Assembly: GCF_030161435.1 (NCBI RefSeq)
Contig: NZ_BSSV01000002.1
Span: 451,838-515,837, forward strand
From: Thalassotalea loyana
GTDB lineage: Bacteria; Pseudomonadota; Gammaproteobacteria; Enterobacterales; Alteromonadaceae
Direction of reading: 5' to 3'
Length of the DNA stretch: 64,000 nt
Shown here: positions 44,925 through 56,364 of the stretch, one piece after another
How positions within the stretch are numbered: the first letter of the stretch is position 1
Layout: every line of letters begins with the position of its first letter
Translations under genes and position numbers: made by a program
Notes under the pieces: generated by a model
Told to the model about the DNA's origin: nothing
Databases searched by the model: none
What the model saw: only the letters and a program-made list of their open reading frames with translations

Positions 44925-45896
44925 ATGTTAACAGATGATTTTGGCAGAAGGTTTTATTACCTTAGACTGTCTATTACCGATGTATGCAACTTCCGTTGTG
45001 AATACTGCCTACCTGACGGCTATCAGTGTGATTCCGACAGGCAATTTTTATCACTCAGTGAAATTAAAAGAACGGTCAATGCGTTTTCTTTGATGGGTAC
45101 TGAAAAGATTAGAATCACAGGTGGAGAGCCTTCACTTCGAAAAGATTTACCTGAAATCATTCAGACCGTTGCGCAAACACCAAACATTAATACCGTTGCC
45201 TTGACAACCAATGGCTACAAAATTACGACACAATGCCAAGACTGGTTAGACGCCGGTTTGAACGCGTTAAACATCAGTATTGATTCATTAATTCCAGAGC
45301 AATTTAATTTAATTACGGGCGCAAATAAGCTTGATGAAATACTCAAAGGAATTGATATGGTGTTGGCTGATGGTCGTGCCAAGCTCAAGGTGAATGCCGT
45401 TTTACTCAAGCAATACCACAAAAGACAGCTCGATTATTTCTTTGATTGGGTGAAAGAAACGCCAGTATCAGTAAGGTTTATTGAACTCATGGAAACAGGG
45501 GACAATAAAGCTTATTTTGACAAACAACATGTCAGTGGCACTACCATTCAAAATCAACTGTTTGAACGAGGTTGGGTACCAATTATTAAAGAAAAAAGCG
45601 CAGGACCTGCAATCGAATATTGCCATCCGGATTATCAAGGAAAAATCGGCTTAATTATGCCTTACAGCAAAGATTTTTGCGCGTCCTGTAATCGATTGCG
45701 AATGAGTGCACTGGGTAAGTTGCATTTATGTCTATTTGCGGACCAAGGTTTATCATTGAGAGAGTATCTGCAGCAAGATGATCCTACTGAGCTAGTTAAT
45801 GCTGTCTCAAGACTAATTCACGATAAAAAAGCAACGCACTTTTTACACGATAGGCTAACGGGTGCAACTTCACATTTATCTATGCTCGGTGGTTAA
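44925..45896 (+). CDS. moaA: GTP 3',8-cyclase
   Basis: 323 residues from the ATG at 44925, chosen because aggtga lies just before it. Upstream starts (TTG 44886, ATG 44898) fall inside the leader structure. Radical-SAM cluster CNFRCEYC near the N-terminus and second Fe-S cluster Cys in 'DFCASCNRLRMSALGKLHLC'. Makes 3',8-cH2GTP, the first step of Moco synthesis. First gene of an eleven-gene run, followed five bases later by mobA. Confidence 0.95.
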   Translation: MLTDDFGRRFYYLRLSITDVCNFRCEYCLPDGYQCDSDRQFLSLSEIKRTVNAFSLMGTEKIRITGGEPSLRKDLPEIIQTVAQTPNINTVALTTNGYKITTQCQDWLDAGLNALNISIDSLIPEQFNLITGANKLDEILKGIDMVLADGRAKLKVNAVLLKQYHKRQLDYFFDWVKETPVSVRFIELMETGDNKAYFDKQHVSGTTIQNQLFERGWVPIIKEKSAGPAIEYCHPDYQGKIGLIMPYSKDFCASCNRLRMSALGKLHLCLFADQGLSLREYLQQDDPTELVNAVSRLIHDKKATHFLHDRLTGATSHLSMLGG

Positions 45897-45901
45897 GTAT
45901 T

Positions 45902-46528
45902 GTGAGTACAAATAACGCGTGTTTAGGGGTCGTATTAGCGGGTGGTTTATCGTCACGTATGGGCCAAAATAAAGCTGAATTACCACGGACTACAGAGCAA
46001 AATATGTTGGCATACAGTAGTGCCCTACTTCAAGATGCGGGCGCAAGCCAAATTGTACATAGTATCAATTTTCAATCAGCGCCAACGTCTAGCGAGCAAT
46101 TCGCTGACAACTTCGAAAATCTTGGTCCATTAGGTGGAATCGCGACGACTTTCCTCAAAGCGCCACATGTAAATGGTTATTTATTCCTGCCGGTTGATTT
46201 ACCTCTGCTTACGCCAGCTTGTTTGGCGAAGATTAGACAGGTTGGTGAATTGTCAAAAACAGCTTGTCATTATGACGATCATTTTTTGCCGCTTTATTTA
46301 CCAAGAAATGCTATGACTGAATTATTTTTCAGCCAGCTACTTGCAAGACTTCAAAACGGGTTAACCACCGGCAAGAAAGATAAATCGCTTTCGATCAAGC
46401 AAATGCTCAAGCAGATACCGAATACAGCAATAGCATTAGAAGCTAAACATAAACAACAACTTTTTAACTGCAACACGCCAGAGCAATGGCGGGAAGCAAA
46501 TGAACAAATGACAATACGAGTAAGTTAA
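45902..46528 (+). CDS. mobA: molybdenum cofactor guanylyltransferase
   Basis: 208 residues from a GTG. 'LGVVLAGGLSSRMGQNKAEL' is the nucleotidyl-transferase loop and 'FLPVDLPLL' the metal site. Joins GMP to Mo-molybdopterin to give the bis-MGD cofactor of DMSO-reductase-type enzymes, so the cell probably has such enzymes. Two bases separate its stop from moaB. Confidence 0.9.
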   Translation: MSTNNACLGVVLAGGLSSRMGQNKAELPRTTEQNMLAYSSALLQDAGASQIVHSINFQSAPTSSEQFADNFENLGPLGGIATTFLKAPHVNGYLFLPVDLPLLTPACLAKIRQVGELSKTACHYDDHFLPLYLPRNAMTELFFSQLLARLQNGLTTGKKDKSLSIKQMLKQIPNTAIALEAKHKQQLFNCNTPEQWREANEQMTIRVS

Positions 46529-46529
46529 A

Positions 46530-47066
46530 ATGAGTAAAACACTAGTACCTTTTCAGCCACTTAATGTCGCCGTATTGACGGTGTCTGATACTAGAGACGA
46601 ATCTACCGACACATCAGGTAAAGCACTTGTCGATAGACTTGTCGACGCAGGTCACCATTTAATCGACAAGACTATTGTTAAAGATGACGTGTATCAGCTA
46701 CGCGCGATCGTGTCTAAATGGATCGCAGACGAAAATATTGATGTTGTTATTTCTACTGGTGGCACAGGTTTCACCGCTCGCGATAATACACCTGAGGCAC
46801 TTTCAGTACTTTTTGACAAACAAGTAGAAGGTTTTGGAGAAATCTTTAGGCATGTTTCTTTAGGTGAAATCGGTACTTCAACTATTCAGTCGAGAGCTTT
46901 TGCTGGCATGGCAAACCATACTGTGATTTTTTGCGTACCTGGCTCTACAAATGCGTGTAAAACGGCATGGGATAAAATCATCAAAGAACAAATCGATGCT
47001 TCACATCGTCCATGTAACTTTGTACCTCACTTAAATTTGGCAGCTAAGTGTGAATCACGAGGTTAA
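46530..47066 (+). CDS. moaB: molybdenum cofactor biosynthesis protein B
   Basis: 178 residues, MoaB/Mog fold: '[20 protein letters not shown]', '[18 protein letters not shown]', '[20 protein letters not shown]', '[14 protein letters not shown]'. The motifs follow MoaB more than Mog (MogA has a different middle part). Probably adenylates molybdopterin. Overlaps the region before moaC. Confidence 0.93.
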   Translation: MSKTLVPFQPLNVAVLTVSDTRDESTDTSGKALVDRLVDAGHHLIDKTIVKDDVYQLRAIVSKWIADENIDVVISTGGTGFTARDNTPEALSVLFDKQVEGFGEIFRHVSLGEIGTSTIQSRAFAGMANHTVIFCVPGSTNACKTAWDKIIKEQIDASHRPCNFVPHLNLAAKCESRG

Positions 47067-47067
47067 T

Positions 47068-47553
47068 ATGTCAGAAACACTAACTCACCTTGATGACAAA
47101 GGCCAAGCGAATATGGTCGATGTCACGCAAAAGCAAGTGACCACGCGAGAAGCACACGCTGTTGGCTATATTGAAATGTCAGCGTTAGCGCTCAAGCTAA
47201 TCAAGCAGGGTGAACACAAAAAAGGTGATGTCTTTGCTATTGCACGAATTGCCGGAATACAAGCAGCGAAGAAATGTAGCGATTTAATTCCTTTGTGCCA
47301 CCCTTTGATGCTTACTAAAGTGCATGTAGACTTTTCAATTGATGATGCTAACAACAGAGTTTACGTCAACACTATGTGTAAACTAGCCGGTCAAACTGGT
47401 GTAGAAATGGAAGCATTAACGGCGTGCTCTGTTGCCTGTTTAACCTTATACGATATGTGTAAGGCGGTAGACAAGCATATGAAAATAGGTGGCATTGAAG
47501 TTGTCGCTAAGTCAGGCGGTAAATCTGGCGATTGGCAAAAGGTAGCAGATTAA
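47068..47553 (+). CDS. moaC: cyclic pyranopterin monophosphate synthase
   Basis: 161 residues from the ATG at 47068 (gagg seven bases upstream); an in-frame GTG 18 bases earlier overlaps moaB. Motifs '[15 protein letters not shown]', '[15 protein letters not shown]' and '[19 protein letters not shown]' are the MoaC core. Completes cPMP formation with MoaA. Confidence 0.96.
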   Translation: MSETLTHLDDKGQANMVDVTQKQVTTREAHAVGYIEMSALALKLIKQGEHKKGDVFAIARIAGIQAAKKCSDLIPLCHPLMLTKVHVDFSIDDANNRVYVNTMCKLAGQTGVEMEALTACSVACLTLYDMCKAVDKHMKIGGIEVVAKSGGKSGDWQKVAD

Positions 47554-47562
47554 GGAAAAGTT

Positions 47563-47823
47563 ATGTCAGACAAAGTAACCATTAAGTTCTTTGCTTCGCT
47601 AAGAGAAGAATTAGACTGCGAAATTACATCACTTGACATAACAAATGATGTAAAAACGGTAGCTGATGTAAAAAATGCCTTAGTAGCTATATATCCTAAT
47701 TGGGAAACAGCATTAAGCAATGGGAAGCTTCTGAACGCAGTAAATCACAATATGGTATCATCAGATCATAGTATTTCAGCCGATGATGAAATCGCTTTCT
47801 TTCCACCAGTGACAGGTGGTTAG
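47563..47823 (+). CDS. moaD: molybdopterin synthase sulfur carrier subunit
   Basis: 86 residues with the ubiquitin-like fold and the terminal PPVTGG whose last Gly is thiocarboxylated by MoeB. Ribosome site aaggaaaa. Adjacent to moaE, its partner in molybdopterin synthase. Confidence 0.95.
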   Translation: MSDKVTIKFFASLREELDCEITSLDITNDVKTVADVKNALVAIYPNWETALSNGKLLNAVNHNMVSSDHSISADDEIAFFPPVTGG

Positions 47824-47825
47824 CA

Positions 47826-48269
47826 ATGATAAGAGTTCAAACTCAAGACTTCGACCAAGCACATGAATATCGGCTACTAACCGAAAACACAGATACCGAT
47901 GGTGCAATCGTCACTTTTGTCGGTAAAGTTAGAAATAATAACTTAGGCGAACACGTTCAAGGATTATGCCTTGAGCACTATCCACAAATGACCGAAAAGG
48001 CATTAAGGGATATCGTAAGTCAAGCTAAAACACGATGGGAACTTGGTAGTGTTACCGTTATTCACCGTGTTGGCGAATTAAAAATTGGTGATCAGATAGT
48101 TTATGTAGGGGTCACTTCAAAGCACAGAAAGAATGCTTTCGAAGCCTGTGAGTTTATTATCGACTACTTGAAGGTGTCTGCACCTTTTTGGAAAAAAGAA
48201 CTAACTAATACTGGGGAAAAGTGGCTTGAAGCAAGAGAAAGCGACGAGCAACAAGCCAACACATGGTGA
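47826..48269 (+). CDS. moaE: molybdopterin synthase catalytic subunit
   Basis: 147 residues. 'GAIVTFVGKVRNNNLGEHV', 'LCLEHYPQMTEKAL', 'VIHRVGELKIGDQIVYVGV' and 'KVSAPFWKKE' (catalytic Lys) are the MoaE signatures. Starts two bases after moaD and ends four bases before modA. Confidence 0.95.
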   Translation: MIRVQTQDFDQAHEYRLLTENTDTDGAIVTFVGKVRNNNLGEHVQGLCLEHYPQMTEKALRDIVSQAKTRWELGSVTVIHRVGELKIGDQIVYVGVTSKHRKNAFEACEFIIDYLKVSAPFWKKELTNTGEKWLEARESDEQQANTW

Positions 48270-48273
48270 CAGC

Positions 48274-49062
48274 ATGGATGCAAAAAAGCCAATTATCAAT
48301 CTTCTTAAACGCTACGCTGTAGCTCTTTGCCTCGTCTGGCAAGGACTAATGCTTCCTCAAACCAGTGCTTATGCCGAATCATTGCCGCTTCGCATTGCTG
48401 TTGCCTCAAGCTTTACCCCATTATTGAAACAATTAGGTGATGACTTTGCGCGCCAGCATAAACTAAAAATTGAATATATTTCTGCGTCTTCAGGCACCTT
48501 ATTTCAACAAATCAGTTACGGAGCCCCGTTTGACCTGTTTTTAAGCGCAGACAGTATTCGTCCCGAAAAGCTAACACAATTAGGATTAGCCAATAGCGAT
48601 ACGCTAAAAACCTATACGATCGGACAGCTTGCCTTGTTTGGCCCAAATCCAACAGAGCTTAACGAAACGTTTTTACAAAACTATCAAGGGCGATTTGCAA
48701 TTGCTAACCCCAAAACAGCACCATATGGTCAAGCAGCTTTAGAAGTAATTGAGCGACTTAACATCAAAGGCCAGTTAACATTTATCACGGGGCAAAATGT
48801 TGCTCAAACCTATCAGCAAATTATCACAAAAGGCGCACCCGTAGGCCTTGTCTCTTTGGGGCAATTATCGTTCAACCAACAGCAAGGCTGGATAATACCT
48901 ACGCATTTATACAATCCGATAGAGCAGAAAATGGTCATCCCGAAACAAGCAAGACAGCCTATCAAAGCTGAGCGTTTTCAACGTTTTTTGTTATCAGCGA
49001 GTACCCAAGAGCGATTAGGTAAATTAGGTTTTAAAGCGGTGAGTAATGGAGTGCAAAACTGA
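48274..49062 (+). CDS. modA: molybdate-binding periplasmic protein
   Basis: 262 residues from the ATG at 48274, which has ggtga close upstream. An upstream in-frame TTG lies within moaE. Signal peptide (about 35 residues, ending SAYA), then the ModA pattern 'IAVASSFTPLLKQL', 'SASSGTLFQQISYGAPFDLFLSAD' (in parts), 'IANPKTAPYGQAALEVIE'. Binds molybdate or tungstate for the ABC importer with ModB and ModC. Confidence 0.94.
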   Translation: MDAKKPIINLLKRYAVALCLVWQGLMLPQTSAYAESLPLRIAVASSFTPLLKQLGDDFARQHKLKIEYISASSGTLFQQISYGAPFDLFLSADSIRPEKLTQLGLANSDTLKTYTIGQLALFGPNPTELNETFLQNYQGRFAIANPKTAPYGQAALEVIERLNIKGQLTFITGQNVAQTYQQIITKGAPVGLVSLGQLSFNQQQGWIIPTHLYNPIEQKMVIPKQARQPIKAERFQRFLLSASTQERLGKLGFKAVSNGVQN

Positions 49063-49754
49063 TGTTTGAACACCCTGATGTAATCGCATTGTTACTGACA
49101 TTAAAGCTATCAGCGATAACAACCATTATTCTGCTAATCATCTGTACCCCAATTGCTTGGTGGTTGGCACATTGGCAATCAAAGGCCAAATTTATTGTTG
49201 AAGCGGTAATTACCCTACCATTAGTTTTACCACCTACGGTTATTGGGTTTTATTTATTAATTGCGTTTGCCCCAAACAGCGGATTAGGTCAACTTTGGCA
49301 GTCAATTACAGGTAGCCAGTTAGCATTCAGCTTTTCAGCCATTGTCATTGGTTCATTATTTTACTCCTTACCTTTTGTCGTCCAACCACTACAAAGAGCA
49401 TTTGAGCAACTAGGGACTGAACTGCTGGAAGCTGGTGCGATGTTAAATGCAAGCAAGTGGGACCAATTTTTCTCGATTGTTCTACCGTTAACAAAACCAA
49501 GCTTTATTACGGCGTCAACGTTGGGCTTTGCCCATACTATCGGCGAATTTGGTATCGTTCTGATGATTGGCGGCAATATTCCGGGCGAAACAAGGGTATT
49601 GTCTTTAGCTTTATTTGATCATGTAGAGGCGTTTGAATATCAGCAAGCACATACCTTAGCGATCAGTTTACTCGTGGGGTGTTTTGCCCTACTGACATTT
49701 GTTGGCTTTATTAATCGTAAATCAGCGTCAATCGGCAAAGTATCGAGAATTTAA
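49062..49754 (+). CDS. modB: molybdate ABC transporter permease
   Basis: 230 residues with five or six membrane helices. The start ATG overlaps the modA stop by one base. The permease EAA-like loop 'EAGAMLNASKWDQFFSIVLP' contacts ModC. 'HTIGEFGIVLMIGGNIPGET' is typical of ModB. Confidence 0.94.
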   Translation: MFEHPDVIALLLTLKLSAITTIILLIICTPIAWWLAHWQSKAKFIVEAVITLPLVLPPTVIGFYLLIAFAPNSGLGQLWQSITGSQLAFSFSAIVIGSLFYSLPFVVQPLQRAFEQLGTELLEAGAMLNASKWDQFFSIVLPLTKPSFITASTLGFAHTIGEFGIVLMIGGNIPGETRVLSLALFDHVEAFEYQQAHTLAISLLVGCFALLTFVGFINRKSASIGKVSRI

Positions 49755-49755
49755 T

Positions 49756-50823
49756 ATGCTAAACATAGATATTCACAGTCCACTTACTGGTTTTGATTTA
49801 ACGATTAACGAACACTTAAAATCTAACGCTATAACCGGAATTTTTGGTCATTCTGGTGCAGGAAAGACAACGTTGCTTCGTGCTATAGCTGGCCTAAATA
49901 AAGAAACAAGTGGCACGATTAAACTCGACGACGTATCGTGGTTAGACTCTCACAATAATTGTTTTGTCAGCCCTGAGCATCGCCAGGTTTCAATGGTGTT
50001 TCAAGAGGCAAGGCTGTTTCCACACCTGACCATTGCGCAGAATTTACGCTATGCGCAAGTTCGCTGTAAAGATGCGAATATTCATTACAGTGAATTAATC
50101 GAAACAATGGGAATAAAGCCCCTGCTAAACAAAGAAATTACAACCCTTTCAGGTGGCGAAAAACAGCGGGTTGCTCTTGCTAGGGCAATTTTATCTGAGC
50201 CTAAGTTATTGTTATTAGATGAACCGTTAAGTGCGCTTGATAGTGGTAGCAGGAAGCAATTTTTAGCCTTGTTACGGCAAATCCACAAAAAATACCACAT
50301 TCCTATGATCTTTGTTTCGCATCAGATTGCGGAAATTCAGCAACTTACCGATGAAATGATCGTACTTGATCATGGTAACGTTACCCACTTTGGAAAAACA
50401 GCCGACGTTATTTATACCTTAAGCGATCTTGGTGATATTAGGGAGCAAACAAGCTTAGATTTAGTCATTAATAAGCATCTTTCAGATTATGGAATTACAG
50501 AGCTATTACTCGCCAATAGCCAAAAGCTTTACTTACCGACTCACCACCTCAACCATGAGCAACAACAACGTGTCCGTTGTACCGTTATGTCGACGGATAT
50601 CAGCATCAGCGTTCAATCCCCTGAATCAACATCTATTATGAACGTTGTACCGGTTGTGATAACGAAAATCATCAAGCTAAAAAACAAAGCAAAAGTTCAA
50701 GTGGGTTACAAAAACCAAACGTTTTTTGTCACCATATCTCTATACTCACTGTTTACTTTGGGCTTAAGTTTACAACAACACGTATTTATTCAATTTAAAG
50801 CAAGTGCTTTGAAGACTATTTAA
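49756..50823 (+). CDS. modC: molybdate ABC transporter ATP-binding protein
   Basis: 355 residues from the ATG right after the modB stop; a more upstream in-frame ATG would overlap modB widely. Walker A GHSGAGKTT, signature LSGGEKQRVALARA, Walker B LLLLDEPLSALD, and a C-terminal TOBE/Mop-like domain (about 290-355) that binds molybdate. Energises uptake. Confidence 0.95.
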   Translation: MLNIDIHSPLTGFDLTINEHLKSNAITGIFGHSGAGKTTLLRAIAGLNKETSGTIKLDDVSWLDSHNNCFVSPEHRQVSMVFQEARLFPHLTIAQNLRYAQVRCKDANIHYSELIETMGIKPLLNKEITTLSGGEKQRVALARAILSEPKLLLLDEPLSALDSGSRKQFLALLRQIHKKYHIPMIFVSHQIAEIQQLTDEMIVLDHGNVTHFGKTADVIYTLSDLGDIREQTSLDLVINKHLSDYGITELLLANSQKLYLPTHHLNHEQQQRVRCTVMSTDISISVQSPESTSIMNVVPVVITKIIKLKNKAKVQVGYKNQTFFVTISLYSLFTLGLSLQQHVFIQFKASALKTI

Positions 50824-50833
50824 TGGAATCAAT

Positions 50834-51592
50834 GTGTTAACAACGAACGAACAACTGAAATATCAACGCCAAATCATGCTGAAACAAATAGGAGAGTCTG
50901 GGCAACTGGCGCTGCAAAAATCTAAAGTATTGATTGTTGGCTTAGGTGGACTCGGTCACCCCGTAGCTATGTACTTAGCAGCCGCAGGCATTGGCGAGCT
51001 ATTCTTGGCAGATGGTGATGATGTTGACGTTAGCAACCTACAAAGACAAGTTCTCTTTAGCCAACAGGATATTGGAGAAAATAAAGCGCAACTTGTAGCA
51101 GATAAACTTCTTGTTCAAAATCCAGATATTGACATTGAAGTCATTGATGAAATGCTCGATGAGGAAACAGCAGAGTACTATTGTTCACTGGTCGACATCG
51201 TTATCGACTGTACAGACAATATCAATACACGGTTGCTTTTAAATAAGGTGTCATATGAACACGGAAAAACACTTATTTCAGGCGCTGCAACAGGCTTTGA
51301 CGGCCAGTGTTTTGTTTTAAATAGGTTATCAAGCGAAGATAAAACCCCAACCCACGGGTGTTATCAGTGTCTCATTCCTTCAGAACAAGATGTGCCGGCA
51401 CGTAACTGTGCAACAGTAGGTATTATTGGACCAATTCTTGGTATCGTGGGCTCTATGCAAGCCCTGATGTGCATTAAAACTATTGTAGGTTTGAATGTAC
51501 CTTCACATCAATTAATGGTTTTTGACGGCATGTTCCAACAATGGCAAAGCTTTAATTTAACGGCAAACCAACATTGTCCAGTTTGCCGTTAA
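50834..51592 (+). CDS. moeB: molybdopterin-synthase adenylyltransferase
   Basis: 252 residues from a GTG. ThiF/E1-like fold with GLGGLGHPVAMYLAAAG, the Arg finger region 'NLQRQVLFSQQDIGENKA' and two CxxC pairs (CYQC, and CPVC at the C-terminus) that bind zinc. No rhodanese domain. Adenylates the C-terminus of MoaD. It could also serve ThiS; the operon position argues for MoeB. Confidence 0.92.
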   Translation: MLTTNEQLKYQRQIMLKQIGESGQLALQKSKVLIVGLGGLGHPVAMYLAAAGIGELFLADGDDVDVSNLQRQVLFSQQDIGENKAQLVADKLLVQNPDIDIEVIDEMLDEETAEYYCSLVDIVIDCTDNINTRLLLNKVSYEHGKTLISGAATGFDGQCFVLNRLSSEDKTPTHGCYQCLIPSEQDVPARNCATVGIIGPILGIVGSMQALMCIKTIVGLNVPSHQLMVFDGMFQQWQSFNLTANQHCPVCR

Positions 51593-51599
51593 GGCAGTA

Positions 51600-52346
51600 T
51601 TATTTTCTAAATAATCGAGCTAAACCTAACAGGCCAAGTAAGGCAAATGACATAGTTCCGCCAGAGCTAGAACTATCGCCGCCTGGCGTAGGTGTCGGTA
51701 CAGAGGTTTTTGTCGAAGGTACTTTTTGAACGCTATCTTCCGTATTCGTCGCGTCATCAACGATAGTTACAGAGACAATTGATACAAAGTTTTCTTGACC
51801 AGGAACCACTGAACAGTCAGACGTATCGTAGTTAACCATAGGCGTCTCGCTACAATCATCTAGGTTGTTGATTGCTTCAACAACCTCCATACCTGATACA
51901 ACTTGTCCAAACGCTGTAAAACCGTCATTTTGGTTGTCTAGGTTTGCACTATTATTCGCAACATTAAAGAACCATTGGCTTGTCGCACTATCCGGGTCAC
52001 CAGAGAGTTTAGCCATAGCAATTGTCCCAGCTTGATTCGACCACACAGGTTCATTATCAACTGTGCCTTTAGTCTCAATTGCTTGTAATGCTTCGCCGTT
52101 AAATGTAAAACCACCGCCCTGTACAACGAAACCGTCGACACTGCGGTGAATAACCGTATTAATATACGAGTCGTCTTCAACGTAAGCTAAGAAATTAGCA
52201 ACAGTCTTTGGCGTTGATTCGTCAAAAAGGTTTACTTGGATAGTGCCAAGGGAAGTTTCAATATCGACAATAGTAGCGTTACTTGCAGGAATAAATGACA
52301 AACTTGCTGCAATCCCTACTGCTGTTAAAAGAGATTTTGTTTTCAT
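51600..52346 (-). CDS. cyclophilin-type peptidyl-prolyl isomerase with GlyGly-CTERM anchor
   Basis: 248 residues. Signal peptide to about residue 24, cyclophilin domain (about 26-180: 'ETSLGTIQVNLFDESTPKTV', 'NTVIHRSVDGFVVQGGGF', 'FTAFGQVVSGMEVV'), then a Ser/Pro/Thr-rich linker and 'SSSSGGTMSFALLGLLGLAR' with basic end. The tail is the GlyGly-CTERM sorting signal, cut by a rhombosortase, so the enzyme would be anchored or released at the cell surface. Convergent with moeB, eight bases away. Confidence 0.88.
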   Translation of the reverse strand: MKTKSLLTAVGIAASLSFIPASNATIVDIETSLGTIQVNLFDESTPKTVANFLAYVEDDSYINTVIHRSVDGFVVQGGGFTFNGEALQAIETKGTVDNEPVWSNQAGTIAMAKLSGDPDSATSQWFFNVANNSANLDNQNDGFTAFGQVVSGMEVVEAINNLDDCSETPMVNYDTSDCSVVPGQENFVSIVSVTIVDDATNTEDSVQKVPSTKTSVPTPTPGGDSSSSGGTMSFALLGLLGLARLFRK

Positions 52347-52403
52347 AATTTTTCTAATTGTTTAAAGGTAAATGATATCTGGCTGAAGCAACTTCTTAAT
52401 TGG

Positions 52404-52985
52404 TTAAGCTAGCGCTTGGGCAACTAACTTGCCAAGGTGCGCAGGTAAAGTCAATGATAGGGCAATATCTTTTGCCTGTTGCGACATTTTTTTCCACGTT
52501 TTTTGCACGATTGAAATTACTTTAGCGTCGTCATGCTTTGCCGCAAAAGGCTCAAAGTAATACATTAAGAAGACTAAGCACGCCACATCTTCTAGTGTTT
52601 GTGTCTCTGTATTGGTTCTGAGCTGTTCCTTACGAAGCATAATCCCTGTTTGATCTGCCTGTTCTTGAGAATAGCCATTTTCAACCATTAACGTCATAGC
52701 GGTTTCAGCATGAAATGCACCAAGTGCTTTGCGCCATGCATAGTAACCCGCCTTCCCCATCGGGTATTCATTACGAGCAATATGCCAACGTTTTACGTGT
52801 TGTGCTCGCACCGCTATTTGCAATAACTCGCTCGCATGTGGCCAGTACGTTGCTAAACATTCACTCATACGCTGACCATAAATCAGCTCCTTTGGTGTCG
52901 CCTTCCCTTCAACAATTTCGCTATTAGGATCTTGACGATTAATGTCGTCAATCAGTGTTAAAACACGTGCTAAGTTTTCAGCCAT
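52404..52985 (-). CDS. DUF4202 protein
   Basis: 193 residues, helical and cytosolic. 'LIDDINRQDPNSEIVEGK', 'VRAQHVKRWHIARNEYPMGK', 'EDVACLVFLMYYFEPFAAKH' are the conserved parts of DUF4202, whose His-rich core ('AQHVKRW', 'FHAET') is like HD-type metal proteins. Function not known. Confidence 0.85.
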   Translation of the reverse strand: MAENLARVLTLIDDINRQDPNSEIVEGKATPKELIYGQRMSECLATYWPHASELLQIAVRAQHVKRWHIARNEYPMGKAGYYAWRKALGAFHAETAMTLMVENGYSQEQADQTGIMLRKEQLRTNTETQTLEDVACLVFLMYYFEPFAAKHDDAKVISIVQKTWKKMSQQAKDIALSLTLPAHLGKLVAQALA

Positions 52986-53094
52986 TATTATTGTTTATTC
53001 ATTGTTTGTAGATTTTTATTTAGTGTACCTTGAATACCTGTAATTTCTAGCGAAAATTTAGCGGAAAAATTACGGAATTATCATCTTCTCTTGC

Positions 53095-53123
53095 TTGTTG
53101 TTCACTCGATGTTTACGTATAAT
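53095..53123 (+). promoter_or_regulatory. sigma-70 type promoter of pyrG
   Basis: TTGTTG (53095-53100), 17-base spacer, TATAAT (53118-53123). Good fit to the consensus and about 80 bases before the pyrG ATG. Confidence 0.65.
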
Positions 53124-53160
53124 GTCGCCCCGTCTTGCTATACTTGGTTTTTAATTCTAA

Positions 53161-54846
<1,686 letters not shown>

Positions 54847-54850
54847 GCAT

Positions 54851-54879
54851 AAAAACCGTAGCCAAGCTACGGTTTTTTT
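54851..54879 (+). terminator. terminator between pyrG and eno
   Basis: 12-base stem aaaaaccgtagc/gctacggttttt with loop caa and seven T. The distance to eno (57 bases) leaves room for a separate eno promoter. Confidence 0.9.
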
Positions 54880-54926
54880 ATTGGAATTACAATCAAATTT
54901 AGCCCATGCAAGGGCGACGTGTATGA

Positions 54927-56234
<1,308 letters not shown>

Positions 56235-56255
56235 TCACCTTTACCGATATATAAA

Positions 56256-56282
56256 AATGCCGCACTTGTTGCGGTATTTTTT
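56256..56282 (+). terminator. terminator of eno
   Basis: aatgccgc/gcggtatt stem with one G-U and loop acttgtt, followed by six T. Confidence 0.8.
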
Positions 56283-56300
56283 GCCTTTAAAAGCACAAAC

Positions 56301-56334
56301 AAAAAGCCCGTAATCGACGATTACGGGCTTTTTT
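56301..56334. terminator. bidirectional terminator (eno / ETF-QO)
   Basis: 16-base perfect stem (56301-56316 with 56318-56333), A and T runs on the two sides, near the end of the ETF-QO gene. Confidence 0.9.
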
Positions 56335-56364
56335 AATGAGTGACTACCTTGGATAGGTAAGATA

